Shown here: piece by piece, positions 1 to 12,700 of the stretch | Numbering within the stretch: the first letter of the stretch is position 1 | How the letters are laid out: each line of letters starts with the position of its first letter | Assembly (NCBI GenBank): GCA_029449235.1 | Contig: JANATG010000004.1 | Coordinates: forward strand, 1,116,001 to 1,180,000 | From: Linnemannia schmuckeri | Lineage: Eukaryota; Mortierellomycota; Mortierellomycetes; Mortierellales; Mortierellaceae | DNA length: 64,000 nucleotides | Reading direction: 5' to 3' | Program-made: the position numbers and the translations under genes | Notes under the pieces: generated by a model | Told to the model about the DNA's origin: nothing | Seen by the model: only the letters and a program-made list of their open reading frames with translations | The model's database searches: none

Positions 1-311
1 ATACCCTTGGAGAAGTGAGCCCTTTTTTACTTCTTCAATTGCGCCTTGACATTGACTGTTTAACAGATAGCTAAGTCATTTTTGACAATGTCTCTCGTTC
101 GTTATTGTATAAGACATTTGTGCCATGGTTGCCGATCAATTTTTTTTTACTCTTTTTCCTTTTGGCCTCTTTGAATGGCTGACCTTGAATGGATACACTG
201 TCTCGAACTCTCTTTCTCCTCTCTTTTTCTCTAATTTGTGTATTCCCCCTTTTTTCACTTCTTTGTTATCATTCTAGTCAACAAGAACAGCAGCAGGCAT
301 GGGTTGCTAGC

Positions 312-2384
312 ATGTCTGCCGATGGCTTTTCTCAGCAAGAGATTCTTGGTAGGTTGTTTGTCCTCTATTTTATTTTATAGTTTTATCTGGTTGTGTACAA
401 GTGCAGTTGGGAGCAAGGATATACCCCAGGTGATATGTGGGAGAAGGGATTGTCCAGGGTGTGAGTCGACTGTTGCACAAAGTTAGTTTTTTGTTGTTTG
501 TCTTGTCTGTTTTCAAATGGCGTACAAGGGCAGCAACAACAACAACAAGAGCAGCAAACAAGAAGTGAGAAAACAAATAATCCCACGGTCCAACAATTCA
601 GCCATGTGCTGTGAGGCTGCTCTTTAGTTTTCCTTACACGGCTACTTTCGGGCAGTCCGCTCGTCGCTGATTGGCCAATCGTGCATTGCTTAATGGGCTG
701 CCTCGGAGGCATCGGGGAACGAAGAGGGGAAGGGAAAGCGGATTGGGCTTCTGCTAACGAAACAACAGCCGGCATCATCACCGTCATCATAAGCTACATC
801 ATAAGCATCATTGACTCTCCTTCCTCTCCTCCCGACTATCTCTATCGGTTATCTATTTCACTTTTCATTCTTCTGTTTGTTCGCAGCTGGGTTGCAAATG
901 AAAAAAAGTGGCACCACTCAAATGAGGGGTGAGCCCCGTGTGCCTTGGACAAAAAAATGAAGGGAAAAATAGAAAAGTTTCAATTGCTGAAGGATGAAAA
1001 GGCGATCTTGAACAAAACAAGCCAATCCTGTTTGCACTAGAAGAGTGAGCATTCGCACAAGAAAACTAGGGTTAGGGTTTTCCATAAGCAAGGGCTTATT
1101 GAGCCAACCTCATCTCTAACATTCATCCATCCTTCTAATCTAATAGACCAGGAAAGACAGCAGCAGCCTCATCAGCATCACCAGCGCCAGTATTCCCAAT
1201 CCAATAGAAACTCATATGGCCAGCAGAGCCAGCCCTCTGTGGCAACCCAGCAGACCAGCTTGACCCCAGCAGGTGGCCTCCCTCTCCTGTCACCCTCGAG
1301 CATGCTCTCCTCACCTGACTATCAGTCCTCATCTTACTCGATGAACATGCACGATGCTCCCACCATCATGTCCCACCTCGACTACAACCGCGTCACTCCC
1401 TCTATGCCTTCTCTGTCCTCCACCGCCGGCAATAACAATAATGCCAGCTCGCGCTATGGTCCCATGAGAGCGACCCATCCCAAGAGCCGCCCTCCCTCCG
1501 TCAGCTCCCTGCGCGACTTTGGCAACAGGACAAGAACCAATTCGGTCAACTCGACCTCGTCCATTTCCTCCAGCGGCGTCTTGAGCTCCTTGGCTACTAC
1601 CTTGGGCTCTGCCACCATTGGCGGTACAGAACTCGCTACCACACCCGAGGAGTACTCCAGACAGCTATTTGACGAAGAGGAGGAGGATTCAGACTCGCCC
1701 ACCACCATCCAGATGCGTCCCCGCTGCAACACTGTGCCAAGAAAGGCCATCGCCGCCCGTGTCTTTGAATGCTCTGTCCCTGGATGCACCAAGGCCTACA
1801 CTCAGCTCCATAATTTGAAGTCACACGAGCGCACCGGCCATACCCCCATCATTAAACTAAAGCCCTTCCACTGCATCATCGAGGGATGCTCCAAGGCCTT
1901 CTCCCAGCGCAAGTCCCTGGCCACGCACATCAAGACCGCCCATGTCGACTTTAAGTTCAAGCCCTTCAAGTGCACCCAGGATGGCTGCACCAAGGCCTAC
2001 ACCCAGTTGCACAATCTCCGCACCCACGAGAAGACCGTGCATATGGTTGACCTGTCCAGGAAGCGCATCAAGAACCCCATGATGGGTGGTGGTAGTGGTT
2101 TGCCCTTTGATCCCAAGACCAGCCATGGCCATGGTCAGATGGACTATCATCATGGTTCTCAGCACTCTGGTTTGGGCTTGAACTACGACGACTTTAATGG
2201 ATTGACTGGTTTGGGTATGCGCATGGATAACCAACACCCTTACCAGCGTCCCCATCAGCCTCAGCAGCCTCAGCAGCACCACCATCAGCAGCATCACCAG
2301 CAACAGCAACAACAGCATCACCAGAACTCATATGCTCGCCTGCCCCATTTCAACTCCATGTCTGCCTTCCACGACCGGTCCTAA
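312..2384 (+). CDS. C2H2 zinc-finger transcription factor, three fingers (5' end uncertain)
   Basis: Proposed exons are 312-348 and 1147-2384. The short first exon encodes MSADGFSQQEIL and joins in phase 1 to a Gln/His-rich stretch that follows an AATAG acceptor. The earlier ATG-less reading frame opens straight after this acceptor. The long Ser/Thr-rich N-terminal half looks disordered. Three consecutive C2H2 fingers follow (about nt 1765-2045), with a C-x4-C-x12-H-x4-H pattern; fingers 1 and 3 are near repeats (each contains KAYTQLHNL). The tail is Gly, Gln and His rich. The family binds DNA in the nucleus; its targets cannot be read from sequence. The 798-nt intron is very long for this region, and coding may extend upstream of 312, because nt 277-311 is also open and follows a TCTAG acceptor. 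The finger region is certain; the first exon is inferred. Confidence 0.8.
1067..1080 (+). promoter_or_regulatory. telomere-repeat-like motif (telo box)
   Basis: TAGGGTTAGGGTTT, two units of the TTAGGG fungal telomere repeat, lies 66 bases upstream of the main exon of the zinc-finger gene, in its intron or promoter. In other fungi such interstitial motifs can bind Tbf1/Teb1-type proteins. That function here is inference. Confidence 0.35.
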
Positions 2385-2619
2385 AACGTCCGTTCTATTT
2401 CACCCAGTGTTCTTTTCTTGTATCATTCTTTTTTCTTTTGCACTGTTCGTTATATCTGTACCTGTACAATAGTCCTTTTTTTGCATCCATACACCACACC
2501 TCCTAAAAAAGTTCGCATTATTAGCTATTAAAAACAAAACCAAATATTTACAATATTCTGAACATTCTCTTCCTGTTTAGTTGTTGTGGTGTTATATATT
2601 ATGTTAACCTCTTGGCACG

Positions 2620-2653
<34 letters not shown>

Positions 2654-3676
2654 ACGCGAGAATTGTTCAATGTCTCCAGCCTTTGATGCTTTGCTATGTA
2701 GAGGTATATAGAGTATCAATGAGAGGTGAAGAAAGGGAAAAGAGTAATTCCACACCAGGCCAATTTATCTACTTTCCCTCCATACTTCCCCTTAATGCTT
2801 CCCCTTTATCTACTCCTTCGTCTTTGTCTTGTTTATCTTTGTCTTTGTCTTTGTCGTGCTCTCGCTTTCCCCCTTTACTATTTTTTTGATATTCATATCA
2901 GCCTCAATTTGAATATTTGAGAGGAAATAGTTCGATTCGTAGCATACACCCCCTTTGTTGGTGTGTGTTTACGACCTTTCTCTCTCTCTTTTGTTTCTTT
3001 CGTTCACCACACCACCCCTTCCATCCCTTCACTTGGGAGACGATATTCAGATACGACGGAGGCCTGGAATGTGCACTCTCACTTTTACACACACGAAAGA
3101 AGAGAGAAAGTGGCAGACGGCAAGAAAGGAGGTACATCCCTTCTTTTCCTCTTACTCCTCTAATGTCGCATTATGTCATTCTGTTCAACTCTCGTGTCCA
3201 ATGCTCGTCCCTGCTATGACTATCCTATCCTCCTTTGTACCATCTCATTCTCTTTGTACTCTTCTCCCTCTCAAATTTCCGATCATCCCTAGTTCGTTTG
3301 TCTAACACCATTTCATTCACTACCAAAGAGTGAACATAACGCGAGCATGTATCGATAGTCCCGCCATTCTCCTGGGTCGTGAAGCAAGATGGTGTTCTTA
3401 TTTTTATTTTTTTTTTTATTTTTTGGTGTTCAGCTTTTATACTCTCCCTCCTCTCCCTCCTCTCCCTTTCCTGTTTTCCCCTTTTTCTTTTTTCTTTTCT
3501 TTTCTTTCTATCTCCATTCTCATTCAGAAGACAATCCGTGGACAAGGATCTTTACCTATTGAAAAAAACACACATTTGACTATTCCCCCATCCCTCCACA
3601 TCACAGGTTTTTTTCACCTACAACCTATACCCTTCCAAAAGTACACCTTCACACTTCAACTCGCCGTAATCGAAAA
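2385..3676. other. intergenic region with poly-A tract and pyrimidine-rich promoter
   Basis: No convincing gene. It holds the 3' region of the zinc-finger gene, an uninterrupted run of 30 A at 2622-2651, and long CT-rich stretches on the + strand (about 2960-3030 and 3430-3530). These precede the secreted-protein gene and resemble the pyrimidine-rich promoters seen before other genes in this window. Confidence 0.6.
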
Positions 3677-5146
3677 ATGCGTCTAATCACTTTACTCGGC
3701 GCATGCGCCCTCGTCGCCCTCTCGACCGTCCGTGCCCAAGATGCCGCCGGTGCACCTGCTGCTGCAGGAGATAACTTTGTCATATCTGCAGAAGGCCTGA
3801 AGGCTATTGACCCCTCGGTCTACCCGTCCTTGAAGGAACTCGAGCAGCGTATTAGCGCTTATAACGCCTATGCCAGCAAGAAGGACGCCGCCGACAAGAA
3901 GGACAAGAAGGTTGCCGCTGCCCCTGCCACCGCTGAGAAGAAGAACGAGGAGAAGAACGCCGCCCCCGCGGAGAAGGACGAGAAGAAGAAGGAAAAGAAG
4001 GCTCCTGCTGAGAAGAAGGATGAGAAAAAGACGGCAGAGAAGAAGGCCAACAAGGAGAAGAAGAGCAAGAACAAGGAGAAGAAGAACCAGCGGAAGGCGT
4101 TTAAGGCCGCGGATGCGGACGAGAAGCACGCCAAGAGGGTTTCGGCATCGGCTCACCACAGCGACGAGAAGGAGCATCATCAAGAGAAGAAGGACCAACA
4201 GCATCAAAAGGACAAGAAGATTCAGGATCATTCCCACCAGCAGGGCCACAAGTTCCAGGCGCTCAACAATGGTAATCGCCATCATCATCACTACCACGGT
4301 CATCATGGTCACCATGGTCATGGCTGTCACCACCACCACGGCCACCACGGCTACCACGGTCATCACCACCCTCACTACAAGGCCCACCACAAGAAGCATG
4401 GGCACAAGAAGAGACCCCACAAGAAGCACGATGACTGTATCGTTCACAAAACCATCACCGTGGTCCCCGCCTGCCCACCTGCACAAGACATCGACATTGG
4501 AGGAGGAGCTATTCCGGATTTCTCCAACCTTCCCGACTACTCGGACCTCCCCGACTTCTCGCTCGACCCCTCGCTCATTCCTTCCATTGGATCCCACCTG
4601 GGTGATATTCACGATTATACCGGCGACGAAGGAGCAGCTTTCCCCCCATCTGAACCCAGTATCATTGTCAACGACAGCCTTCACGATTGTACCTTGGATG
4701 ACAACGATAGCGGTGATGACGACGAGGACCATGACGACTCGTCGGTTACCGAGCCCGCTAATGAAGGTGGATCTGTTGGTGATTCCCCTGCCATTGGCGA
4801 CACGTACCATTTCCCTGGGGACAAAATTTCTAGCAACGCTATTTCCTTGGATCATAGAAACTCGATCCCCTCAGAGCTTGTTGATGCCCCTGGGCTTGCT
4901 GGCAACAACGATGCATCTGATGAGGACGATGAAGATTTGTATTATGACGATGACTATGAGGATGAAGATGAGGATGGCGAGGATGCTGAGGATGAGGAAG
5001 ATGTTGATGATGATATTATCGTCAGACACAGACACAGTGCGGGAACAAAGCAGCAAGATGAGCACCATAAGCAGGATCAGTACCAGCAGCGCCATCAACA
5101 GCAAGACCAAGCTGAGGAGCGCTACCAGTTCTTGCGACGCCACTAA
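3677..5146 (+). CDS. secreted low-complexity protein with basic, His-rich and acidic blocks
   Basis: Single exon, 489 residues, no recognised family. A clear signal peptide (about residues 1-20, ending VRAQ) sends it to the secretory pathway. A short ordered-looking segment (about 28-70) is followed by a Lys/Glu/Ala block (about 70-160) and a Gln/His linker. A dense His/Gly block with many HHGHHGH units spans about 195-255. A short segment with two Cys (C..TVVPAC) and DF/DY-Leu-Pro repeats comes next, then an Asp/Glu-rich block (about 335-460) and a Gln-rich end. The His block could bind metal ions, and the opposite charges could drive self-association or wall binding; both are inference. Long open frames on both strands here are by-products of the biased composition. 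Confidence 0.8.
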   Translation: MRLITLLGACALVALSTVRAQDAAGAPAAAGDNFVISAEGLKAIDPSVYPSLKELEQRISAYNAYASKKDAADKKDKKVAAAPATAEKKNEEKNAAPAEKDEKKKEKKAPAEKKDEKKTAEKKANKEKKSKNKEKKNQRKAFKAADADEKHAKRVSASAHHSDEKEHHQEKKDQQHQKDKKIQDHSHQQGHKFQALNNGNRHHHHYHGHHGHHGHGCHHHHGHHGYHGHHHPHYKAHHKKHGHKKRPHKKHDDCIVHKTITVVPACPPAQDIDIGGGAIPDFSNLPDYSDLPDFSLDPSLIPSIGSHLGDIHDYTGDEGAAFPPSEPSIIVNDSLHDCTLDDNDSGDDDEDHDDSSVTEPANEGGSVGDSPAIGDTYHFPGDKISSNAISLDHRNSIPSELVDAPGLAGNNDASDEDDEDLYYDDDYEDEDEDGEDAEDEEDVDDDIIVRHRHSAGTKQQDEHHKQDQYQQRHQQQDQAEERYQFLRRH

Positions 5147-5588
5147 ATCAGATTAAACTTTTTTTCTTTCCTCTTCAGCACCACGCGTTTCCTTTCGATC
5201 ACCTATCAGTACCGAATCACATACGGTACCCGCAAATAAAAAACCTTTTTCTCATTTTTTCAGGGGTGAGAAAAGGGGGGCAGCGACTTTTCTTTTCTTT
5301 TCTTTTCTTCTTTACTTTCGCTACTTTCTTTGTTCCGATCGCACTTTGTCTCTTCTTTCTATACTTCTCTTCTATTGTTGCTTGTGCATTACTTTTTTTC
5401 TGTGTCTTTTGCCGCCATTCCCCTACCATCCTCCTATCCTCCTATCCTCTTCTACCTCTACCACTCTCCACTCTCCCCTTACTCTAATTTCACAACCCCT
5501 GCCAACGCTATCATATCCTCTCTACTCTACTTTCTTCATACTCCTTCCTTCTTTTCTCTTCACCCGCATTCTTCATTCCTATCTCACA
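5147..5588. other. intergenic, pyrimidine-rich promoter
   Basis: 3' flank of the secreted-protein gene, then a CT-rich run (about 5280-5580) leading to the glycosyltransferase start. No gene seen. Confidence 0.6.
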
Positions 5589-8500
5589 ATGTTCAAAAAA
5601 CGCGCCCCTCCCTCCAAAAAACCAGAAGTCAACAATAATACCAACAACGACGATGACCACTCGGCCTCATCGCCCACTATCACCGTTTCGGTGCCTCACG
5701 ACGTCTTTGACCAGATGACCACTACTACATCAACGACAACATCGACTTCTGGGAGAAGCGAGGAACGGCAATGGAATCGGACGACCACGACGTCTTCATC
5801 AAGTCTTAGGAGTAGTTATGAGCGGAGCCCCTTCTTGCCTCAACAACAACAACAAGATATCAAGGCCTGGAACCCTCAGCAACAGCAAAAGCAGAAGGGT
5901 AGTGTCGAATCTGGATCAGGACTTGGAATGACTGCAGGTGCAATAAGTGCAGGAGGTGCAGGGGGAAGTCCAGGAACAAACACAGGGACGACATCATCTC
6001 CATCGCTGTCAACTCTCTCCTCGTCGTCATCGCCATTATCTTCCAAACCAAAAAGTCCAGCAGGGATGATGTTGAACCTTGCCGGTATCTTTACCACCAA
6101 CAATAACAGCAGTAGCAGCACTGCCAACGGGACAACAACAACGACAACAACAGCAAATACGACAAACACTGGCACTGGTGCACAGCCCCAGCCTGCGGTG
6201 GCGACGACGGGAGCTGCGACGGCTGTTGAGGCACAGCTCTGGAACGCCGATTGGATCGAACCGGCGTCACCGGCGTTGCCGCGGTATATCCCTGCCGTTG
6301 CTGGAAAGGGCGCAGGTAGTCCTAATCCGCGGATGGGGGGAGGAGGTGGTGGAAGTCGATTGAACGCTGGTTGGGGCTCAGGTGGTGGCTCTGTGGGGAT
6401 GATGGGTCGAAAGTCTGGTGAGGGCGCAGGATGGAAGACGGCGACGGCGGCCAGCTCTCCTTCCTTCGACAGGCGTTCATCCGAGAGTGCTGCCCAGTCT
6501 TTCAAGTCCCGAGTTGCTGCAAGTGCAGGCGTGGGCGCAGCAGGAGCAGGATATATACTCAACAGCAGTGCCAACGGCCAACAACGGTATCAGCAACAGC
6601 AGCAGCTGGTGGTATCTCCAGGACTTCGACGCAACCAACCATTGCAACAGCGGAACGGCGGAGACGAAACAGGAGCAGGTGCAGGAGGCTCACTGGAGAT
6701 GTCGTGGATGAATGATGGTGGCGAACCCGAACACAACGACAATCATAATGGCCAGGACGACGATGACGATAAGGACTACTACAAGAACCGCAAAAACGAT
6801 CGCTCTTATTATAGCCGACGCGGACACGGTCACGGGCGAGGAGAAAAATCTCATTTCCCACTCCTGTTCAGCGATCCGAAGCGCGTCCTGCGAGCGCGTC
6901 TGTTTTGTCTGCGACAGAACCGAAGACTACACCCCTGTATCCGCCTGGTTGTGTTTTTGTTCCTGGCAGGCTCTGTTTGCTTCACGACAATACATCTGCT
7001 TTTCTTGGGAGCAGGACAACCGGATGGGCTGGGAAGGCCGGCGGAATTGCGAAAGAGTTTTGATCTGACGGAACAACAGCTCCGAGTGAGGAAGATGTTG
7101 GGCCGGTCAAAGGCGCCCCAGAGAGTCTTGTCGTCCTTTGATGTCGAGGCCCAGAATTATTCCATTCACCAATGGGCCGTTGATACCTATGATATAAAAA
7201 ACAGTAAGTCTTTTCTTTTTCTTTTCGTTTTCCAAGGGCATAGTACGGTACGATGAATGAGGCCCTGATGCGAGAATTTATTTTTATTTTTTTTCTGCTG
7301 ACTAATAGCAAAGGCGATTGCTCGGGTTGGAGAGGATTACATGTTGTCAAAGGCGTTCAGTGGCGCGATGCACCCAACACGCGTCATCCCCTTCTACTTT
7401 AAGGCATCGTTCAGGGACGAGGACGAGGATGACGACCTTCACATAGACGATCAACACAGATCTCAGTATTCTGGTTCAAATCCATACATGGAGTCAGGAT
7501 CAGGAACAGGAACAGGACCACAGGAGCCTGTCCCACTCGACCGATCTCTGGTCACCATCACGACTCTGATTACTCCAAACCGGTACCAGGTCTTCTTGAA
7601 GCTGGTAAAACAGTACCGAGGCCCCATTTCGGTCGCGACTCATATCCGTAAGGGACCCGAACAGGACGCTATGTTCCACGAGCTCCACACGTTCTTCAGG
7701 GATAATTCAATCCTTCGCAAGTATGTCGACTTGCATGTGATTGTTGACGGGGTCGATTTCCAGCTCAACATGTGGCGGAATGTTGCACGGATGTTTGCCC
7801 GCACCGACTACTTCATGATGCTCGATGGTAATTATCACATACGTCCTGCTGGATGTCGCGTTCTGTATGCGTGGAAGCTTAACTTCATTGTTGCTCACAT
7901 TTTTTTTTCGATTTTTGTAATAATGTGTAGTCGATTTTCATATTCCATCGAGCTTAAAGAAGAACTTGCACTACGACCCCCGGATCCAACAACTCCTCGC
8001 ATCAGGAGCAGCACTAGTTGTACCCGCATTTGAGTACAAGGTCGACCATGACCCCAAGGACTCGAAATATTTTCCGGAAACCAAAGCCGATCTTTTGCCG
8101 CTACTGGAAAAGGGACACATCCATGTCTTCCACGACTCTTTCCCTCCTGGACACGCTGCTACGGATACACCTCGCTGGATCAAAATGAACCAGGGAATTG
8201 CTGGTCGTTCGGCTTCTCGGTCACCACCTCCAAAGGGACGAGCTGAGTTTGAAGAAGATTATGTTGCTGCCGCTGACTGGGAGAAAGCGGCAGCTGCTGC
8301 TGAGGAGGATGAGATGGATGAGCAGCGTGTGAGGGAGGAGTACCTGGAGCATGAGGCTGATGGCGAGAGACCTTACAAGGTCACCAAGTTTGAGCCCAAG
8401 TATGAGCCTTATGTCATCTTGAAGAAGGAGGGTACTCCCTGGTGCGATGAGCGCTTTGTCGGCTATGGCGCTAACAAAGCCGTAAGTTCTTCGCTATCAT

Positions 8501-9607
8501 CTCGAGTCGTATAATTTTTATGAGCGTTATTCTTGTTATTAACCACGCTATATCTTCGGTGTTTCTATATAGGCATGCTTGTTTGAGATTTACATTTCAG
8601 GAATTGACTTTTGGGTAATGCCCGAAGACTTCCTCATCCACCAATACCACGACTACCCAACCACGGACCGCAAGAACGGGCGTATCCTCAACCGACAGCT
8701 CTTTGTTTCCTTCCAGCAAGAAGTCTGTTTCCGAACCCTGAACCGTATGATTGTCACGGGAGAGTGGTATACATCCAAGGCGGACAACTTAAGGCATCAA
8801 TGTAGCGGGTTTGAGGGGTTCTTGCAGTCTGCGGATCAGTTGGCTCAGGAGTTTGAGGAACGGCATCCGGAGAGCTTGTTGAAGGATCCAGTCTTTGTGG
8901 CGGATGTGGAGGAGGAGGAGGCTAGTCGGCCCCGGTGGCACGGTAATGGAGCTACAGGGAATAATCGAAAGGGTGGTGGCTCAGGCCAACAGGAGCAGGA
9001 GGAAGAAGTACCAACCACTCATAGCCATGAGCGAGGAGGTGGACGCGGTGAGGTTGTATTAGGCAAACAGATAGTCGACGGCGAGCAGATCCAGGACCCC
9101 TGGATGAGTCGACCGCAAGGCAAGATCTGGGGCGGCGTCCAACCCAAGACCTATTACATCCCTCCACCACCCGAGGAAGAAGAGCCCGCGATCCCGATTG
9201 ATGGTATTGGACTTGAGGCGGCGCTTGAGGGGACACGTGTGGAGGAGCATGACAAAAGTCCGTTTAGTTTTGAGGAGGCTGCAAGGGCACTTCAGGATGC
9301 TGCTGCTAATGGCGGAGACAGGAGTCGGGATCTGACGGGAGAAAGGTTAGAGCGGTTCCGGGAGGGGATTATCCTCTCCCCTTCACATGGGTTTGAGGAG
9401 GGAAGTAGACGAAGTGGTGGCGACCATGAGGATGAGGATGGTGAGGCGGCTGCTGATGCCGATGGGTCGGCCCCTGATCCTGCCTCTGATGATATGGCTC
9501 CTGGACAACAGCAGCACCGCCCTGAAAGTAGAGGTGATAGTGGAGGCTCGTTCATGGACGAGGCTCAGAAGCTGGAACAAAAGTATGGAATGCATCCTCG
9601 TATCTAA
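5589..9607 (+). CDS. LARGE/B4GAT1-like glycosyltransferase (GT49 family), large form
   Basis: Exons 5589-7203, 7309-7827, 7931-8481 and 8573-9607, all with GT-AG ends and matching phases, give 1239 residues. It is a type II membrane protein: a disordered Ser/Thr/Gly/Gln cytosolic N-terminus of about 450 residues, one membrane helix (about 449-473), then the lumenal catalytic domain. The GT49 signature is present: LDVDF (metal-binding DxD, about 711-713), then YEPYVILKKEG, CDERFVGYGANKA, and a late block (DFWVMPEDFLIHQYHDYP) as in LARGE-type enzymes. The family transfers glucuronate, xylose or GlcNAc residues in the Golgi; the substrate here is unknown. The C-terminal 250 residues are acidic and disordered. 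Intron 2 splits the DxD codons. A shorter paralogue lies at 26461-28088. The start was chosen as the ATG before MFKKRAPPSKK; the open frame upstream is pyrimidine-rich leader. Confidence 0.85.
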
Positions 9608-9776
9608 TAATCATATCCTCACACTTGAGTTCATCATCTTCAACGCCGCCCCATGTTCACTTATTTTTGTATCTATTTGAAGCATTTATTGCTGTCACAA
9701 CCGCAAAACCCAAAGAACGGCAAAAGCAGGACAGTAGCGCACACACATGAGCATAAAAAAAAAAAAAAAAAAAAGG
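9608..9776. other. convergent 3' ends with a run of 20 A
   Basis: The glycosyltransferase and SPT6 converge here with only 169 bases between stop codons. An A20 run (9755-9774) sits two bases from the SPT6 stop. No terminator motif can be assigned firmly. Confidence 0.5.
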
Positions 9777-12700
9777 TCAACGACGACGAGACCTTGAGCG
9801 GGGTCGACTCTGGCTTCGACCAGCATTGCCTTTGCCGCCATATCGATCGTTGTCTCCTCCTCTCCCTCCTCCGTAGCCTTGGTTGTTGCTGTTTCGACCT
9901 CTGTCACCATACCTAGAGTTGCCAGAGTCGCCATAACCGCTACCGCTACCACCTCTTTCGCCGTATGACCCGCTGCCCCACGAGATGCCACCATCGTCAT
10001 CGTCGTTGCTACCTTTGCCAGCATAGCTACTCCCATATCCACTTCCACGTCCTCCTTGGGTTGCTGTCGGTGGTGCTCCTCCTCCCCTATAGCGGTTGCT
10101 ATTTCTGCTTCTATAGCTCTGGTTCCCATCATTGTTTTGAGGAAGTCTGTTTTCACTGTCATCGAGAAAACGGTCCTGGCCCTTAGCTCCATATCCACCA
10201 TAGCTCGACCGGGACTGTTGCCGCTGTTGCGGTGGTTGAGACTGGTATGGACGGCGATCCGATGAATTGCCTGACCTTCCGTTATCACCAAAGCGACTGC
10301 GACCTTCATCCTGCCTCTCGCTGCCATACGATCTACCGCCACCGATACCATACGACCTACCGCCATTTCCACCACCGTAGGACTTGTTGCCGCAGCCACC
10401 ATACCCGCCATCTCCATTTCCACCGCCATACGAGCCGCTACCCCAGGAAATAGTACCCATATCGTCCTCATCAGCACAGTCACCCCCTCCTGTCGTGGCT
10501 GATGACGACGAATTCCATGACTTATAGGCTTCGGTCACAGTCCTAGGAGGATCCGTAAGTGCCATGGGTTCTGGAGAGTATGCCGTGAAATCCATGGGTT
10601 GAGAGGAGTCAGTTCTGTCTAAAGAACTTGCGCGTCCCTTGAGCTCTGGAGAGTAAGCTAGAGTGCTCATAGCTTGAGATGACTCAGAATTTGCCGCGGG
10701 GTTTGCTACAGACTTTGGCGTGAGCTTTGCAGACTCTTTAGGCTTTGTAGACTCCGTAAGCTGCGTGGGTTCAGGGAAATAGGCCGTGAAGTCTGTGAGT
10801 TGAGAGGAGTCAGATATAGCCGTGGGCTGGGAAGAGCCAGACATTGCAGTAATCGCCGCAGTGAGCTTGGAAGCCTCCTCAGGTTTCATGGGTTCGGGAG
10901 AGTAAGCTTTAAAGTCTATGGGCTGAGACACCACACGTCCTGCTCTCAGGAATCTCACATACTCCGCAGGCTTCTCGGTTTCTGGAGAGCAAGCTTTGAA
11001 ATTTGCCGGCTGTGAAGAGGCAGATCTTGCCGAGGATGGAATCATGGAGTTCATAGGCTCTGGGGGCTTCGTAGGCTCTGGTGAATATGCCGTAAAGTCC
11101 ATGGATTGATCCATTTCACGTCTGTCAGAAGGTTGCACTGCCGACGCCGCAGATCCTGCAGGTCCTGGAGAGTAAGCCGCAAAGTCCCTAGGCTGAGGGA
11201 AGTTAAGGTCTGCTACAGGTTTCATCGCGCCCACAGAACCCATAGGCTCCGGAGAGTATGCTGTGGAGTCCATTGGCTGATGCTGGCTGGAGGTGGCTGC
11301 AAACGGCTTGTACGATGGTCTTGAACTGTCTTGGGTATCTCTTCGGTGGTAAGATGAACCAGAGCCTGTGCTGTAGGTGGTCGGAAAGCTGGAGCCTAAG
11401 CTGTCGTCAGCTCCATACCTAGCTTTGGACTTGGATCTGCTTTCGACGGAGATGTTATTGGTGCCGGTGCCAATCTGGCTACCGATGTTGGAGCCGTTGT
11501 CACTATACCCATACCTGGGCTTGGACTTGGTCCTATCATTCCAGCTGTTATTGGTGTTGGAGTCGGCGTTGCTGTCTCGGCCTCGATACCTCGACCTTCC
11601 TCTGTTATTCCAGGAGGTGTCGCTGTTGTTGTCACCGTTATTGTCTCGGCCACGATAATTGGGCCTTCCCTGATTGCTCCACGCGGCATCGTCGCTGTCG
11701 TCAGCGTTGCCGTCTCCGTTTCGATAACTGGATCGTCCCCGGTTGCCCCAAGCACCGTCGTTGTTGCTATCGGCGATATCGTCTCGGTTACGGTAACTCG
11801 ATCTTCCTCTGTTGACAGCAGCGTTGCTGTCACCGCTCCGATAACTGGACCTTCCCCGGCTGTTCCACGCGCCATTACCACTATGGTCAGCTTTGTTGTC
11901 TCGGTCACGATAAGTCGACCTGCCTCTGTTGTCAGCAGCATTCTTTTCATTGCTCCGATATCTGGACCGCCCTCTGTTGCCCCATGCGGCGTTTCCATCG
12001 TTGTTAGCGTCACTGCCTCCATTTCGATAACTGAGGCGTCCTCTGTTGTTCCGGGCTGCATTGCTGCCGTCGGCGGTATCGTTATCCCCATTCCTATGAC
12101 TGGACCTTTTCCTATCGTTCCAAGTGGAGTTGTTGCCGTTGTCGGCGTCTCCATCTCCGTATCTGGCCTTGGACTTGGATCTACTTCCGACAGGGATGTT
12201 GTTGGTACAGGTACCAATGTGACCGCCGGTGTTGGCGTTGCTGTCTCCATATCTCTGCCTGAGTCTAGACTTGGCTCGGTTGTTCCAGCTGTTGTTGGAG
12301 TTGATATCGCCATTGCTGTCGCTATAGCCATGCCTAGGCCTGGATCTACCCCTGTCGTTCCAACTGGTGTTGGTGTTGGTTCTGGCGGCAGATTGGAAGC
12401 TGGGAAAGTTGCAGTCTTGGGAGCTGAAGCCGTCGAAGCTAGTGTCTTGAAAGTCGTTGTCTGCGCTACCGTCGCCGTTCTGATATCTAGGCCTAGACCT
12501 CGATCTGTCGTACGCGGTTGAGTGAGCATTGGTGTTGTATGGCGGAGAATATCCACCATTACTTGGCATTGGTTTCGCGTTTGTCGAAAATGACGTGGTA
12601 TTCGAGCTGACGCTGTTTCGGTGCCGACTCTGGGATCTATTCCGATGAGCAGAGCTATCAAAACTAGGAGCCGATCCAGAACCGTAACCAGGGCCAGAGG

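Noticed and set aside
3692..4855. 387-residue open frame on minus and a 428-residue + frame overlapping the secreted protein
   Set aside because: Both are produced by the repetitive AAG/GAG/CAC codons of the real gene; they lack domains and have extreme Val/Leu or Arg/Thr composition.
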